The notes beneath the pieces were generated by a model. That model made no database searches. It was given only the letters and a program-made list of their open reading frames with translations, and was not told the DNA's origin. From assembly GCF_004011095.1 (NCBI RefSeq), contig NZ_CP028129.1, positions 1,798,001 through 1,862,000 on the forward strand: 64,000 nt of DNA, written 5' to 3'. Below are positions 53,205 through 63,300 of this stretch, one piece after another. The first letter of the stretch is position 1; each line of letters opens with the position of its first letter. The translations under genes were made by a program, and so were the position numbers. Source of the stretch: Rathayibacter rathayi. GTDB lineage: Bacteria; Actinomycetota; Actinomycetes; Actinomycetales; Microbacteriaceae.

Positions 53205-54560
53205 ATGGTCTTCTCGCGTTATTCCGCTCCCGAGTTCGATCCGTACGGCGACGCCCGTGCGCTCCCCGGCGACGACGCCTGGCCCGCACCGCTCGCGGCC
53301 GGGGCGCTCGACGCGGAGGTTGGTCTCCCCGGATCCAAGTCGCTGACCAACCGCGAACTCGTCCTCTCGGCCCTGGCCGACGGGCCCTCGACCCTTCGGG
53401 CGCCGCTGCACTCCCGCGACAGCGCCCTGATGATCGAGGCGCTGCGCTCGCTCGGCACGACGATCCGCGAAGCGGGCACGACCGGTGACTTCGGTCCCGA
53501 CCTCGTCGTCGAGCCGGCCGAGGAGCTGCTCGGTTCGACCACGATCGACTGCGGCCTCGCCGGCACGGTGATGCGCTTCGTCCCGCCGCTGGCCGGCCTA
53601 GCGCTCGGCCCGACGACGTTCGACGGTGACCCGTACGCCGCGAAGCGGCCGATGGGGGCCACGATCTCCTCCCTCCGCTCGCTCGGCGTCGACGTGGCCG
53701 ACGACGGACGAGGCGCGCTCCCCTTCACCGTGCACGGCTCCGGATCCGTCCGGGGCGGCGACATCGTCGTCGACGCCTCCCGATCGAGCCAGTTCGTCTC
53801 GGCCCTGCTGCTGGCCGGCGCGCGCTTCGAGGAGGGGCTGCACCTGCGCCACGAGGGCAGCACGGTGCCCTCGCGTCCACACATCGACATGACGATCGCG
53901 GCTCTGGCGGCACGCGGAGTCGAGATCGGCACCCCGGCCGACGGCGAGTGGACGCTCGCGCCGCAGCGGATCGCGGGCGCCGACGTCCTGATCGAGCCCG
54001 ACCTCTCGAACGCGGCGCCGTTCCTCGCCGCAGCCCTCGTCACGCGCGGCCGGGTCCGCCTGCGGCACTGGCCGACCGCCACGACGCAGGTCGGGGCCCA
54101 CCTCGAGCGGATCCTGCCGCTGTTCGGCGCCCTCGTCGAGCGCGACGGGGACGACCTGGTGGTCACCGGCGGCAACGAGATCCTCGGCGTCGACCTCGAC
54201 CTCTCCGAGGGCGGCGAGCTCGCCCCCGCCCTGGCGGCACTCGCGGCGCTCGCCTCCACCCCCAGCACGCTCACCGGCATCGGCCACATCCGCCACCACG
54301 AGACCGACCGGCTCGCCGCTCTGGCCGCCGAGATCACCGGCCTCGGCGGCACGGTCACCGAGCTCGAGGACGGCCTGCGGATCGAGCCCGCCGACCTGCA
54401 CGGCGGTCGCTGGCGCACCTACTCCGACCACCGCATGGCGCACGCCGGCGCGCTGATCGGGCTGGTCGTCCCCGGCGTCGTGATCGAGAACATCGCCACG
54501 ACCGCGAAGACCCTCCCCCAGTTCCCGGAGCTGTGGACGACCCTCGCCGGATCGGTCTGA
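53205..54560 (+). CDS. aroA: 3-phosphoshikimate 1-carboxyvinyltransferase (EPSP synthase)
   Basis: 451 residues, shikimate pathway. Substrate-binding residues are in VGLPGSKSLTNRELVLSALA, the phosphoenolpyruvate region GLAGTVMRFVPPLAGLALG and the C-terminal WRTYSDHRMAHAGALIGLVV, with the final TAKTLPQFPELW. Domain repeats are complete. It is followed on the same strand by rsgA, three bases after its stop, and bcp, so the three may be co-transcribed. Confidence 0.95.
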   Translation: MVFSRYSAPEFDPYGDARALPGDDAWPAPLAAGALDAEVGLPGSKSLTNRELVLSALADGPSTLRAPLHSRDSALMIEALRSLGTTIREAGTTGDFGPDLVVEPAEELLGSTTIDCGLAGTVMRFVPPLAGLALGPTTFDGDPYAAKRPMGATISSLRSLGVDVADDGRGALPFTVHGSGSVRGGDIVVDASRSSQFVSALLLAGARFEEGLHLRHEGSTVPSRPHIDMTIAALAARGVEIGTPADGEWTLAPQRIAGADVLIEPDLSNAAPFLAAALVTRGRVRLRHWPTATTQVGAHLERILPLFGALVERDGDDLVVTGGNEILGVDLDLSEGGELAPALAALAALASTPSTLTGIGHIRHHETDRLAALAAEITGLGGTVTELEDGLRIEPADLHGGRWRTYSDHRMAHAGALIGLVVPGVVIENIATTAKTLPQFPELWTTLAGSV

Positions 54561-54563
54561 CCC

Positions 54564-55640
54564 GTGTCGTGGTGGACGGACAGCGGCCTCGACGCGGACG
54601 GCGCTCTCGACGACTTCGACGGCTACGACGAGTCGGACGCGCGGGTGCGGCCGAACCCGAAGGGCACCAAGCCGCGCACCAAGAACCGTCCCGCCTACGA
54701 GGACGCCGAGAGCGCGATGGTGCTCGGAGTCGACCGCGGCCGCTACACGGTGATGATCGGCGACGGGACGCCGGAGGAGCACGAGTTCACAGCAGCTCGG
54801 GCCCGCGAGCTGCGGCGTCAGGCGATCGTCGCCGGCGATCGTGTCGACGTGGTCGGCGACTCCAGCGGGGACGAGGGGACCCTTGCGCGAATAGTCCGCA
54901 TCCGTGAGCGCTCCACGCTCCTGCGCCGCAGCGCCGACGACACCGACGCGATCGAGCGCGTGATCGTCGCCAACGCCGACCAGATGCTCTGCGTGGTGGC
55001 CGCTGCCGACCCCGAGCCGCGGACCCGGCTGGTCGACCGCTACCTCGTCGCGGCCTTCGACGCCGGGATCACTCCGATGCTCTGCATCACCAAGACCGAC
55101 CTCGCGGATCCGGCCCCGTTCCTGCGCAACTTCGAGGGGCTCGAGCTGCGCGTGTTCCTCTCGAGCCAGGACGAGCCGCCCGTCGATGAGATCGCCGAGG
55201 CCCTGCTGGGCCACGAGAGCGTCGTCGTCGGGCACTCCGGAGTCGGCAAGTCGACCCTCGTGAACAAGCTCGTGCCGGACGCGCACCGCGCCACCGGGCA
55301 CGTCAATACGGTGACGGGTCGCGGCCGGCACACGTCCTCCTCCACCGTCTCACTGCGCGTGCAACGCGGCGACCGCCACGGCTGGGTGATCGACACCCCC
55401 GGCGTCCGCTCGTTCGGGCTTGGCCATGTGAACACCGACAACATCCTCGGCGCCTTCACGACCCTCGCGGTGATCGCGGAGAACTGCCCGCGCGGCTGCA
55501 CGCACCTGCCAGACTCCCCCGACTGCGCGATCATCGAGACAGTCGAGGACGGCCTGCTGGGCGCCAGCGGACCGGAGCGCCTCGACTCGCTCCAGCGCCT
55601 CCTGACCACCTTCGCCACGACCGACGGAAGCAGACGATGA
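54564..55640 (+). CDS. rsgA: Ribosome small subunit-dependent GTPase A
   Basis: 358 residues from GTG 54564. The circularly permuted GTPase order is G4 (TKTDLA), then G1 VVVGHSGVGKSTLVNKLV, G3 WVIDTPGVRSFGLGHV. The C-terminal zinc knuckle is ENCPRGCTHLPDSPDC. An extra acidic/basic N-terminal ~60 residues (DDFDGYDESDARVRPNPKGT) precedes the OB-fold. It helps late 30S maturation. Confidence 0.93.
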   Translation: MSWWTDSGLDADGALDDFDGYDESDARVRPNPKGTKPRTKNRPAYEDAESAMVLGVDRGRYTVMIGDGTPEEHEFTAARARELRRQAIVAGDRVDVVGDSSGDEGTLARIVRIRERSTLLRRSADDTDAIERVIVANADQMLCVVAAADPEPRTRLVDRYLVAAFDAGITPMLCITKTDLADPAPFLRNFEGLELRVFLSSQDEPPVDEIAEALLGHESVVVGHSGVGKSTLVNKLVPDAHRATGHVNTVTGRGRHTSSSTVSLRVQRGDRHGWVIDTPGVRSFGLGHVNTDNILGAFTTLAVIAENCPRGCTHLPDSPDCAIIETVEDGLLGASGPERLDSLQRLLTTFATTDGSRR

Positions 55641-56131
55641 CCGACCTCTCCCCCCTCCCGACCGAGGCGCGCCTCGCCGCCGGCGACACCGCTCCCGCCT
55701 TCACGCTGCCGAACCAGGACGGGGAGCCCGTCTCGCTCGCGGAGCACCGCGGGCGCCGCGTCATCCTCTTCTTCTACCCCGAGGCGGACACCCCCGGCTG
55801 CACCACGGAGGCGTGCGACTTCCGCGACAACGCGGCCTCGCTGCGCGACTCCGGCTATGAGGTGCTCGGGCTCTCGCGCGACACCCCAGAGGCCTTGCGT
55901 CGGTGGGCGGACGCGCAGGGCATCACCTACCCGCTGCTGAGCGACCCCGACATGACGGTCCATCGTGCCTACGCGGTCTGGGGCGAGAAGAAGCTCTACG
56001 GCAAGACGGTCGTCGGCGTGCTGCGCTCGACTTTCGTGGTCGGGGCCGAGGGCGCGCTCGAGTTCGCTCAGTACGGGGTCCGGGCGACCGGGCATGTGCA
56101 GGCACTGCGGAAGAAGCTGAAGCTGATCTGA
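55637..56131 (+). CDS. bcp: Thioredoxin-dependent thiol peroxidase (BCP/PrxQ)
   Basis: 164 residues. The peroxidatic Cys and resolving Cys are in DTPGCTTEACDFRDN, five residues apart, with LGLSRDTPEALRRWADAQGI and LLSDPDMTVHRAYAVWGEKK downstream. It reduces hydroperoxides. ATG 55637 overlaps the rsgA stop by four bases. Confidence 0.94.
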   Translation: MTDLSPLPTEARLAAGDTAPAFTLPNQDGEPVSLAEHRGRRVILFFYPEADTPGCTTEACDFRDNAASLRDSGYEVLGLSRDTPEALRRWADAQGITYPLLSDPDMTVHRAYAVWGEKKLYGKTVVGVLRSTFVVGAEGALEFAQYGVRATGHVQALRKKLKLI

Positions 56132-56254
56132 CCCTGGCGCGCGGTGCCGGTCAGCGCGCGCCAAACGCCTCCTGTACCCGTCGTCTCTGCGAGCATCGCT
56201 CATGTCGATGAGAGCGGCGCCGTCGGTGCCCCGTCGAGACGAGGGGTAGACAGG

Positions 56255-59005
56255 GTGCGCACGAGGATTCGCAGGACGCTCGTCGGAGCCGCGATCGCGG
56301 CCGTGACCGGACTGCTGGCGGGCTGCACACCACCGGCGCCGCCGCCGCTCACCGCGTCGCGGGTGCTGCAATCGGTGAGCGTGTCCGCTTCGACCGACGG
56401 AGGCGTGCGGGCGATCGAAGGAACGGCCCTCGGCGTCGGCGACGACCCATCCGACGCCACCGTCACGACCACCGCCTACGACCCCCACGCCGTCGCTGCC
56501 GACCTCCCGGTGCGCATCCGCGCCTCCTGGCGCACCGCCGACGCCTCGGGTACCGATCTGGCCGAGCTCGCAGGCCGCTCCGGTCGGGTCGAGATCTCGC
56601 TCGCGATCGAGAATTTGACGGTGCACGCTGAGGAGGTCGGATTCGACGTGGCCGGGCGCGCGGCGAGCCGCTCGGCGCTCGTGGGGGCTCCCTTGACGAT
56701 CGTCGCCTCGACGGTCCTGCCGGGCGTCTCACCGAGCCGCGTGGTCACCACGAGTGAGTCGGGCGCCGTCACGAACGGCGTCTTGAGCAGCGACGACCGA
56801 GGCGACGCCGTCGTGCAGTGGGCGTCCCTCCTCGCGCCGCCCGGCGGAGGCGCGACCGCCACGTTGACACTCGTGGCGGACGTCGCGGACTTCTCCGTCC
56901 CGGCGTTCGACCTGGCGGTGCAGCCGGGATTGAGCACCGATCCGACGATCGCGGGTGCCCTCGACGCGGCCTTCGATACCGGAGCCGCCTCGCCGCTCGC
57001 GCTCGAGCGTCGCACGATCGAGGTGATCACCTCGGTCGACGACCTGCTCACCCAGGCGGGCACGACCGTCGCCGAAGTACGGACCTCGCTCGACGCGACC
57101 TCCGAGACGCTCGGCGTCCGCACGGCAGAGGAGCTGCGCACCAGCAGCGCCTCGACGGCGGCCTCGATGCAGGGCCTCTCCGGGCAGCTCACCACGCTGA
57201 AGTCCCAGCTGTCGGAGACAGTCTCGGGCACCGAGTCCGGCCTGCTGCAGCAGCTCTCCCAGGCGATCGACGCGGTCGATGCGATGCTCGGCGACACGTC
57301 CGCGGCGGTGCCGACGCCAAAGCTCTCGGGCAGCGGCTGCGCCGTAGCGGTCGAGCGCGGCGGCGGCAGCAGCTCCGGCTCGATCCACTCGGAGCTGCTG
57401 CGGCTGACGAGCGAACTCGACGCCTACGGGACGGCCACCGGATCCTGTCGGGACGAGGTCGTCACCGCGCTTCGCAGCGCCGTCGGGCCGGAGGCGCCCT
57501 CCGCCGAAACCTGCACCACTCCCTCGATGACCTGCTCGCTCGCCGCCTCCGGCGCTGCCGTTGACGCGGTGCTGGTCGGGCTCCTCACTCGCGGGCAGGA
57601 GCTCGTGGACTCGCTGAAGCCCGAGCTGATGGCCGGAGTACAAGCCGAGTACGCCGCGCTCTCGAGCCGAGTTGATGCGACCTCGAGCGCAATCGGCGCT
57701 CTCGCGGATCCGAACGGATCCGTCGCGGAGGCCCTCGCGGGGCTGTCGTCGACCCTCGACGGGCTGGACACCGGCACCGGTGAACTCGAGAAGGCGGTCA
57801 CCTCTGTCGGCAAGGCCGCGACGACCGCGCTCGACGAGCTCGGCACGCCGAGTACCGCGGGCTCGCTGTCGGCGCAGAACCAGGACCTGGCCGATCGGCT
57901 CTGCGAGCTGCTGCCCGCCACTCCAAACGCGACGACTCCGACACCGTCGCCGACCCCGCGCCCGACGAGCGCTTCCACCGGAATCTCGCGCAGCTCCGTC
58001 GAGGAGCTTCGGGCCTATCTCACCGCGACTCCCTGCTCCGGCAAGGGGCACCTCGACACCCCCAAGGGCTACTCCGCCCCCGTGGCCGACCGGCTGAAGG
58101 AGCAGGTTGAGGCGTGGACCTCGGTCGCGTCGACCGTCGGCGACACGGGCGCCGGCGCCGACCTCACCACGCTGCGGACTGCGCTCGCCACGCTCCGCAG
58201 CGACGTGGCCGCAGCCGGTGCGACCGCCGGCTCCGACGATGCGCGCCTCACGGGGCTGCTCGCTGCGCTTCGCACCGATGCCGCTGCGCTGACCGCCCGA
58301 CGCGAGGCACTCGGTGTGCGCGTCGATGCTCTCAGCGCTCAGCAGGACGCCCTCGCTCCGGCGATCGAGCAGGCGTTCGCCGAGGCCGACGCGGCCGCCT
58401 CCTCCGCGGTCAGCGCGCTCCTCGACGAGCAGGTGCGGCAGGTGTCGACCCAGTCGGAGGTCGACGCCGAGGCGGTCACCGCGATGTTCGGCCGGTCGGT
58501 ATCAGGACTGCACGGGGCAGCGGCCGGCATTCGCACGGACGCGGCGGCGACCGTCGATGCCGAGCACCAGGCACTCAGCACCGCTGAGGCCCGCATCGGG
58601 GAGGCTGTCTCCGAGCGCACCCGCGATTCGCTCGCGAGGATCGCTACGACCATCGACGCCTCCACCCGCGACACCGACGCAGCCTCCGCTCTGCTCGCCG
58701 CCGATCTGCACAAAGTGCTCCTCGACCTGGGCGATCGGAGCGTCGGCGGTTCCGGTCTGCTCGGGTCGATGACGACGAGCGCCGCCAAGGTCGGCACGGC
58801 GGACGTGCAGCTCGCCCTCGCCTCGCAGAGCGCTCAGGGCTACGCCGCGGTACGCTCCGAAAACGTCTCCGGAATCCTCCTCACCCAGGCGCAGGAGCGG
58901 GCCTCGATTCAGGCCGGGGACGCGCTGCCGGCGTTCCACCTCGAGCTCCCCGACGGCACACGGACGCAGACCGTCTACTCCTTCCGGATCGGGGAGGAGC
59001 GATGA
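56255..59005 (+). CDS. Large lipoprotein with beta-rich N-terminal and long helical/coiled-coil domains (secretion-locus associated)
   Basis: 916 residues from GTG 56255, preceded by GAGGGG. A signal peptide ends at a lipobox (AAIAAVTGLLAGCTPPAP). Residues ~30-270 look beta-rich (VRIRASWRTADASGTDLAEL, LAPPGGGATATLTLVADVAD). The remainder is mostly Ala/Ser/Thr-rich helix with repeated heptad-like stretches (LRTDAAALTARREALGVRVD, ALSAQQDALAPAIEQAFAEA). The overall plan recalls the extracellular part of YhgE/Pip (EsaA-like) proteins of type VIIb systems, but the C-terminal membrane helices are absent. It is coupled by ATGA to the next gene. Function is inference from the downstream FtsK-type ATPase. 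Confidence 0.75.
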   Translation: MRTRIRRTLVGAAIAAVTGLLAGCTPPAPPPLTASRVLQSVSVSASTDGGVRAIEGTALGVGDDPSDATVTTTAYDPHAVAADLPVRIRASWRTADASGTDLAELAGRSGRVEISLAIENLTVHAEEVGFDVAGRAASRSALVGAPLTIVASTVLPGVSPSRVVTTSESGAVTNGVLSSDDRGDAVVQWASLLAPPGGGATATLTLVADVADFSVPAFDLAVQPGLSTDPTIAGALDAAFDTGAASPLALERRTIEVITSVDDLLTQAGTTVAEVRTSLDATSETLGVRTAEELRTSSASTAASMQGLSGQLTTLKSQLSETVSGTESGLLQQLSQAIDAVDAMLGDTSAAVPTPKLSGSGCAVAVERGGGSSSGSIHSELLRLTSELDAYGTATGSCRDEVVTALRSAVGPEAPSAETCTTPSMTCSLAASGAAVDAVLVGLLTRGQELVDSLKPELMAGVQAEYAALSSRVDATSSAIGALADPNGSVAEALAGLSSTLDGLDTGTGELEKAVTSVGKAATTALDELGTPSTAGSLSAQNQDLADRLCELLPATPNATTPTPSPTPRPTSASTGISRSSVEELRAYLTATPCSGKGHLDTPKGYSAPVADRLKEQVEAWTSVASTVGDTGAGADLTTLRTALATLRSDVAAAGATAGSDDARLTGLLAALRTDAAALTARREALGVRVDALSAQQDALAPAIEQAFAEADAAASSAVSALLDEQVRQVSTQSEVDAEAVTAMFGRSVSGLHGAAAGIRTDAAATVDAEHQALSTAEARIGEAVSERTRDSLARIATTIDASTRDTDAASALLAADLHKVLLDLGDRSVGGSGLLGSMTTSAAKVGTADVQLALASQSAQGYAAVRSENVSGILLTQAQERASIQAGDALPAFHLELPDGTRTQTVYSFRIGEER

Positions 59006-60306
59006 CCCGCCCCGCGCGCCGTGCCGCGCCGCGTGCCCGACCCAACCGACGAACGATCCTGCTGATCAGCGCGGTGGTCTGCGCACTACTGGCCCTCGGC
59101 GGGGTACTTGTCTCGCTCCTCCCCCCGCGATCGGCGCCGACGACCTCGGTCGCCGCGCTCCCCGTCGGCTTCTCCTGCGCCCGGGTGCCCGAGCAACTGA
59201 AGCTCGGAGTCGTCGTCTCCCTGAGCGCGGCTCCGGGTGAGGGCGCGGAGTGGAAGGATGCGGCGAACGGAGCCGTCGTTGCCGCGCGCCGGTTCGAGAT
59301 GGGCGGGTGCGAGGTCGGTCTTGTCGCCGCCGACGATCACGGCACACCCGAGGGAGCGCGTGCCGCGATCGAGCAGCTGGCAGGCGAGCAGGTGTCGGGG
59401 ATCGTGCTTGCGACCCGCGGAGGGCACACCGGCGCCGCGCTGGAGGCCGCCCGCGCCGCGGGGATCGCCCTCGTCCTCCCCTACGGCGGCGACCCGGCCG
59501 GGTCCGGTGACGGTGCCTGGCTGACCGCGCCGGACACCGCGGCGGCGGACGCGGCGCTCGTGGAGGCGGCCGGCGCCGACGCCCGAGTGCTCCTCGTCGA
59601 TGCCGGTGGTGGCACCCCACACGGTCTCTCGCCCGCTGCGACGGTGACCGCCGATCCGGGGGCCACCGCTGACGCCCTGATCGCTGCCGCGCGGCCTCAC
59701 CTTGAGGGCACGCAGACGGTGGACCGCGTGGTCGTGTCCGGGCCCGCCGCCGCTCAAGCGGTCGCGGTCGCTGCTCTACAGGCCGCCGGGTCGACCGCGC
59801 CCGTCCTCCTCACGCCCGATGCACTCAGCCCCGCTTTCGCCCCCGCGCTCATCGCCGCCGGAGGCACTCTCTCGGGAGATCTCACCACCGTCGGTGCGGA
59901 CTCGGGTGATGCAGTCGCCCTGCGCGGCGATGAGCGCGGCCGCGCGGCCTCCGCGTTCCTGGGCGCCGTGCGGATGACCGCCGACGACTCCGCGGGGATG
60001 ACCCTCCTCGGCGATCGTGAGTTCGACGATGTCGCCGCAGTCGCCGATGCATCCAGCCACGACGCGGTGGTTGCGCTGGTAAGAGCCGCGGCCGCAGCGG
60101 GCAGCAGCACGCCCTCCGCGGTCACCGCCGCTCTCGCCGGATCCACGGTTGGGCCGGCCGACGGCCTCGTCGGGCCGACGCTCGACTTTGGTGCGGCGAG
60201 CGTGCTCACCAGCGCGGTCGTTCCCCTGCACGCGTCGCCGCAGGACCTCGGCCTCCGGCCCACCGACCCGCCACTGCTCTGGTTCGCCGGGCAGACCCGA
60301 ACCTGA
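59002..60306 (+). CDS. Membrane-anchored periplasmic-binding-like protein
   Basis: 434 residues. A basic N-terminus and one membrane helix (TILLISAVVCALLALGGVLV) lead into a type I periplasmic-binding fold like branched-chain amino-acid receptors (LKLGVVVSLSAAPGEGAEWK, AANGAVVAARRFEMGGCEVG, VSGIVLATRGGHTGAALEAA). A binding protein permanently tethered beside an FHA-FtsK ATPase is unusual; it may sense a ligand for the secretion system or serve as a structural scaffold. Overlaps the previous stop by four bases. Confidence 0.78.
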   Translation: MTRPARRAAPRARPNRRTILLISAVVCALLALGGVLVSLLPPRSAPTTSVAALPVGFSCARVPEQLKLGVVVSLSAAPGEGAEWKDAANGAVVAARRFEMGGCEVGLVAADDHGTPEGARAAIEQLAGEQVSGIVLATRGGHTGAALEAARAAGIALVLPYGGDPAGSGDGAWLTAPDTAAADAALVEAAGADARVLLVDAGGGTPHGLSPAATVTADPGATADALIAAARPHLEGTQTVDRVVVSGPAAAQAVAVAALQAAGSTAPVLLTPDALSPAFAPALIAAGGTLSGDLTTVGADSGDAVALRGDERGRAASAFLGAVRMTADDSAGMTLLGDREFDDVAAVADASSHDAVVALVRAAAAAGSSTPSAVTAALAGSTVGPADGLVGPTLDFGAASVLTSAVVPLHASPQDLGLRPTDPPLLWFAGQTRT

Positions 60307-60314
60307 GAGCCCCG

Positions 60315-63300
60315 ATGCGACTCCTTCTCGACCTCGACGACGCCCGCACCGACATCGACCTCGGGCGCTACCGCAGCTCGGCGACCCTCGGCGATCTCGT
60401 CGGTGCCGTCACCGGGCATCGTCCGCCGACCGGAACGACGCTCGCCGTCGACTCCGCCCTGCACCCGATCGACACCAAGCTGGTCGACCTGCTTCTGCTC
60501 GAGGGAACCCGGATCGCCCGCTCTCCCGAGCCGCGGCCCTCGGCGGTCCGCGGCTGGACCGCCACACTCTCCGGCGGGCTCGGCGCCGGACCCGTGATCG
60601 AGATCCCGCGGAGCAGATCGCTCACCGTCGGCCGATCCCCGCACGCCGATATCGTCCTGGACACGGCGAGCGCATCCTGGGAACACTTCTCCGTGACCCG
60701 CGAGGGCGATGCCCTGCGCGTTCGGGATACGGACAGCACGAACGGCACGCTGGTCGACGGCGTCCCCGCGAGCGGCGAGGGCGTCCTCGTCACCGACGCC
60801 GCAGTCGTGATCGCCGGAGGCGCGGCGCTGATGCTCCGCGCCGCGCCGCGCGAGCCCCTCGCCCCCGAACCGGGGAGCCTGAACAACGTGACCGCGAATG
60901 CGACCGTGCCTTTCAACCGGCCGCCGCGGCCAGGGCGACCAGCCACCGCCGAAGCGGTCGTCCCACCCGGCCGCGTCGAGGTCGCGTCCGCCACGAAGTT
61001 TAGTGTGATCACCGTCGCGGCGCCGCTGGTCCTCGCCTTCGCGATGGTCCTGATCATGGGCGACGCCCGTTACGCCCTGTTCGCCGCGCTCAGTCCGGTC
61101 GCCGGAGTGGGCATGTGGTTCGAGCAGAAGCACCGGCACACCCGAGCGATCCGAACCGAGGAGCAGCGCTTCGGCGAGGCGCTGCAAACGCTCCGTGACG
61201 ACGTCGCCCGCGCGGCACGTCTCGAGCGGGCCCGCCTCGAGGAGGATGCGCCCGATCCGGCGACGACGATCCGTCGCGCAGCGCTACCCGCCACCTCGCT
61301 GTGGCAGCGGCGCGCGACCTCCCCGGACGTGCTCAGCCTGCACATCGGCGTCGGCGATGTCCCGTGGTCTCCCCCACTCGACCAGCGCGGAGTGTCACGG
61401 CTCGAGGAGCAGGTGCGCGCGATCCTCGCGGAGAGCATCGTCCCGAGCGCACCCGTGTCGATCAATCTCGCGGACGGAGGTGTCGTCGGCATCGTCGGCG
61501 ACCGCGAGGGCAGCCTCGCCCTGGCACGGAGCCTGCTCTGCCAAGCAGCCGTCCACTGCGGGCCGGCCGACCTCGCCGTCGGTGTGTTCTGCGATCGGGG
61601 ACGCGACTCCGACTGGAGCTGGGCCTCCTGGCTCCCCCACACCCGGCTCGTCGGCGGCGAGCGCCGTCTCTCCGACCGGCGCGAGCGCAGCACCGAACTC
61701 CTCCGTGGTCTTCGCAATGACCGCGCGCCGCGGGTACTTCTGGTGCTGGACTCGGACGTGCTGACCGAGGGCCGCGACGCTCCCGCACGCGAACTCCTCG
61801 GGCTCGGACGCGGTGAGCGCGAGCCCGCGACCCGCATCTCCGGTCTTGTCCTCGCGGCATCGGAGGAGCAGCTCCCCGCCTCCTGCACGGTCGTCGTGCG
61901 CGTCGGGGCGGACGCGTCGGCGGTCCTCTCGCGTCCCGACGAGCGGACCACCGTCGAGGATGTGGTGCTCGCCGGACTCACCACCGCCACTGCCGAGCGC
62001 TGCGCGCGGGACCTGGCACGCTTCGAGGACCCCGAACTCGTCACCGCCGGCGCGGCTCTGCCCGTGCTCGTGCGGCTCCCGCCGCTCCTGGGAACCGATC
62101 ATCCGACGGCCGCCGATGTCCGGACGTGGTGGTCGAGCGCCCGAGGTGTCCGTGCGCCCGTCGGAGCCGGGGAGCTCGGTCCCCTCGTGCTCGACCTCGT
62201 CGCTGACGGCCCACACGGCCTGGTCGGAGGCACCACCGGCTCGGGGAAGAGCGAGTTCCTCCGCTCCTTCGTCGCCGGCCTGGCCGCCTGGAACGATCCA
62301 ACGCGTCTCAACTTCGTGCTGATCGACTTCAAGGGCGGAGCGGCGTTCGCGGCCTGCGAGCGGCTGCCGCACACGATCGGCACGATCAGCAACCTCGACG
62401 CCCAGCTCGCCGACCGTGCCCTGCGCGCCCTCGAGGCCGAGATGAAGCGGCGTCAGCGGATCTTCGCCGCCGCGGGCGAGGGCATCGACAATCTCGACGC
62501 CTACTGGGCCACGTCGCCGGCGGAGCCGATGCCACGACTCCTGCTCGTCGTGGACGAGTTCGCCATGTTGGCGAAGGAGCATCCCGACGTCCTGACCTCG
62601 CTGGTCAGCGTTGCGGCCGTCGGCCGGACACTCGGGGTCCACATGATCCTCGCGACCCAGCGACCCGCGGGCGTGGTCAACGATGACATCCTCGCGAACA
62701 CCAACCTCCGCGTCGCTCTCCGAGTGCAGAGCCGCGACGACTCCGCCAACGTGATCGGAGTCTCGAGCGCTGCCGAGATCTCCCGCTCGCAAACAGGTCG
62801 GGCCTACGTGAAGCTCGGCCAGAACGACATCTCCCCGGTGCAGACCGCGCTGGTCACCGGGCGCGCGGAGGCGGCGGCGGTCGAAGCGATCGAGGTTCGG
62901 CTGGTCGGATTCACGGGGGTGCCGCTCGAGGAATCCGCTCTGGTCACGGCCGACGAGACGACCCCGACCGATCTCGACCTCCTGATCGACGCGGTGGTGG
63001 CCGCGAACGCCGATGCCGCCTTCGCGCCGCCTCGTCCGATCTGGCCGGCGCCACTTGGCGACACTGTGCCCTTCGGCGGATTCGGTGCGGAGGAGTCCGA
63101 TCTCGGCCGCGTCGTCGACGACGTCCTGCAGTTCGCTCTCTCGGACGACCCGGACCGCCAGCGCCAGGTCGCGACCGGCTGGGACCTCGGCGAGGGGAAT
63201 CTGCTCCTGCTCGGCATCCCCGGCAGCGGCACGAGCACGGCTCTCGCCTCGATCGCTCTCACCGCGACCCGCCAGTTCTCCCCGAACGACCTCGACCTGT

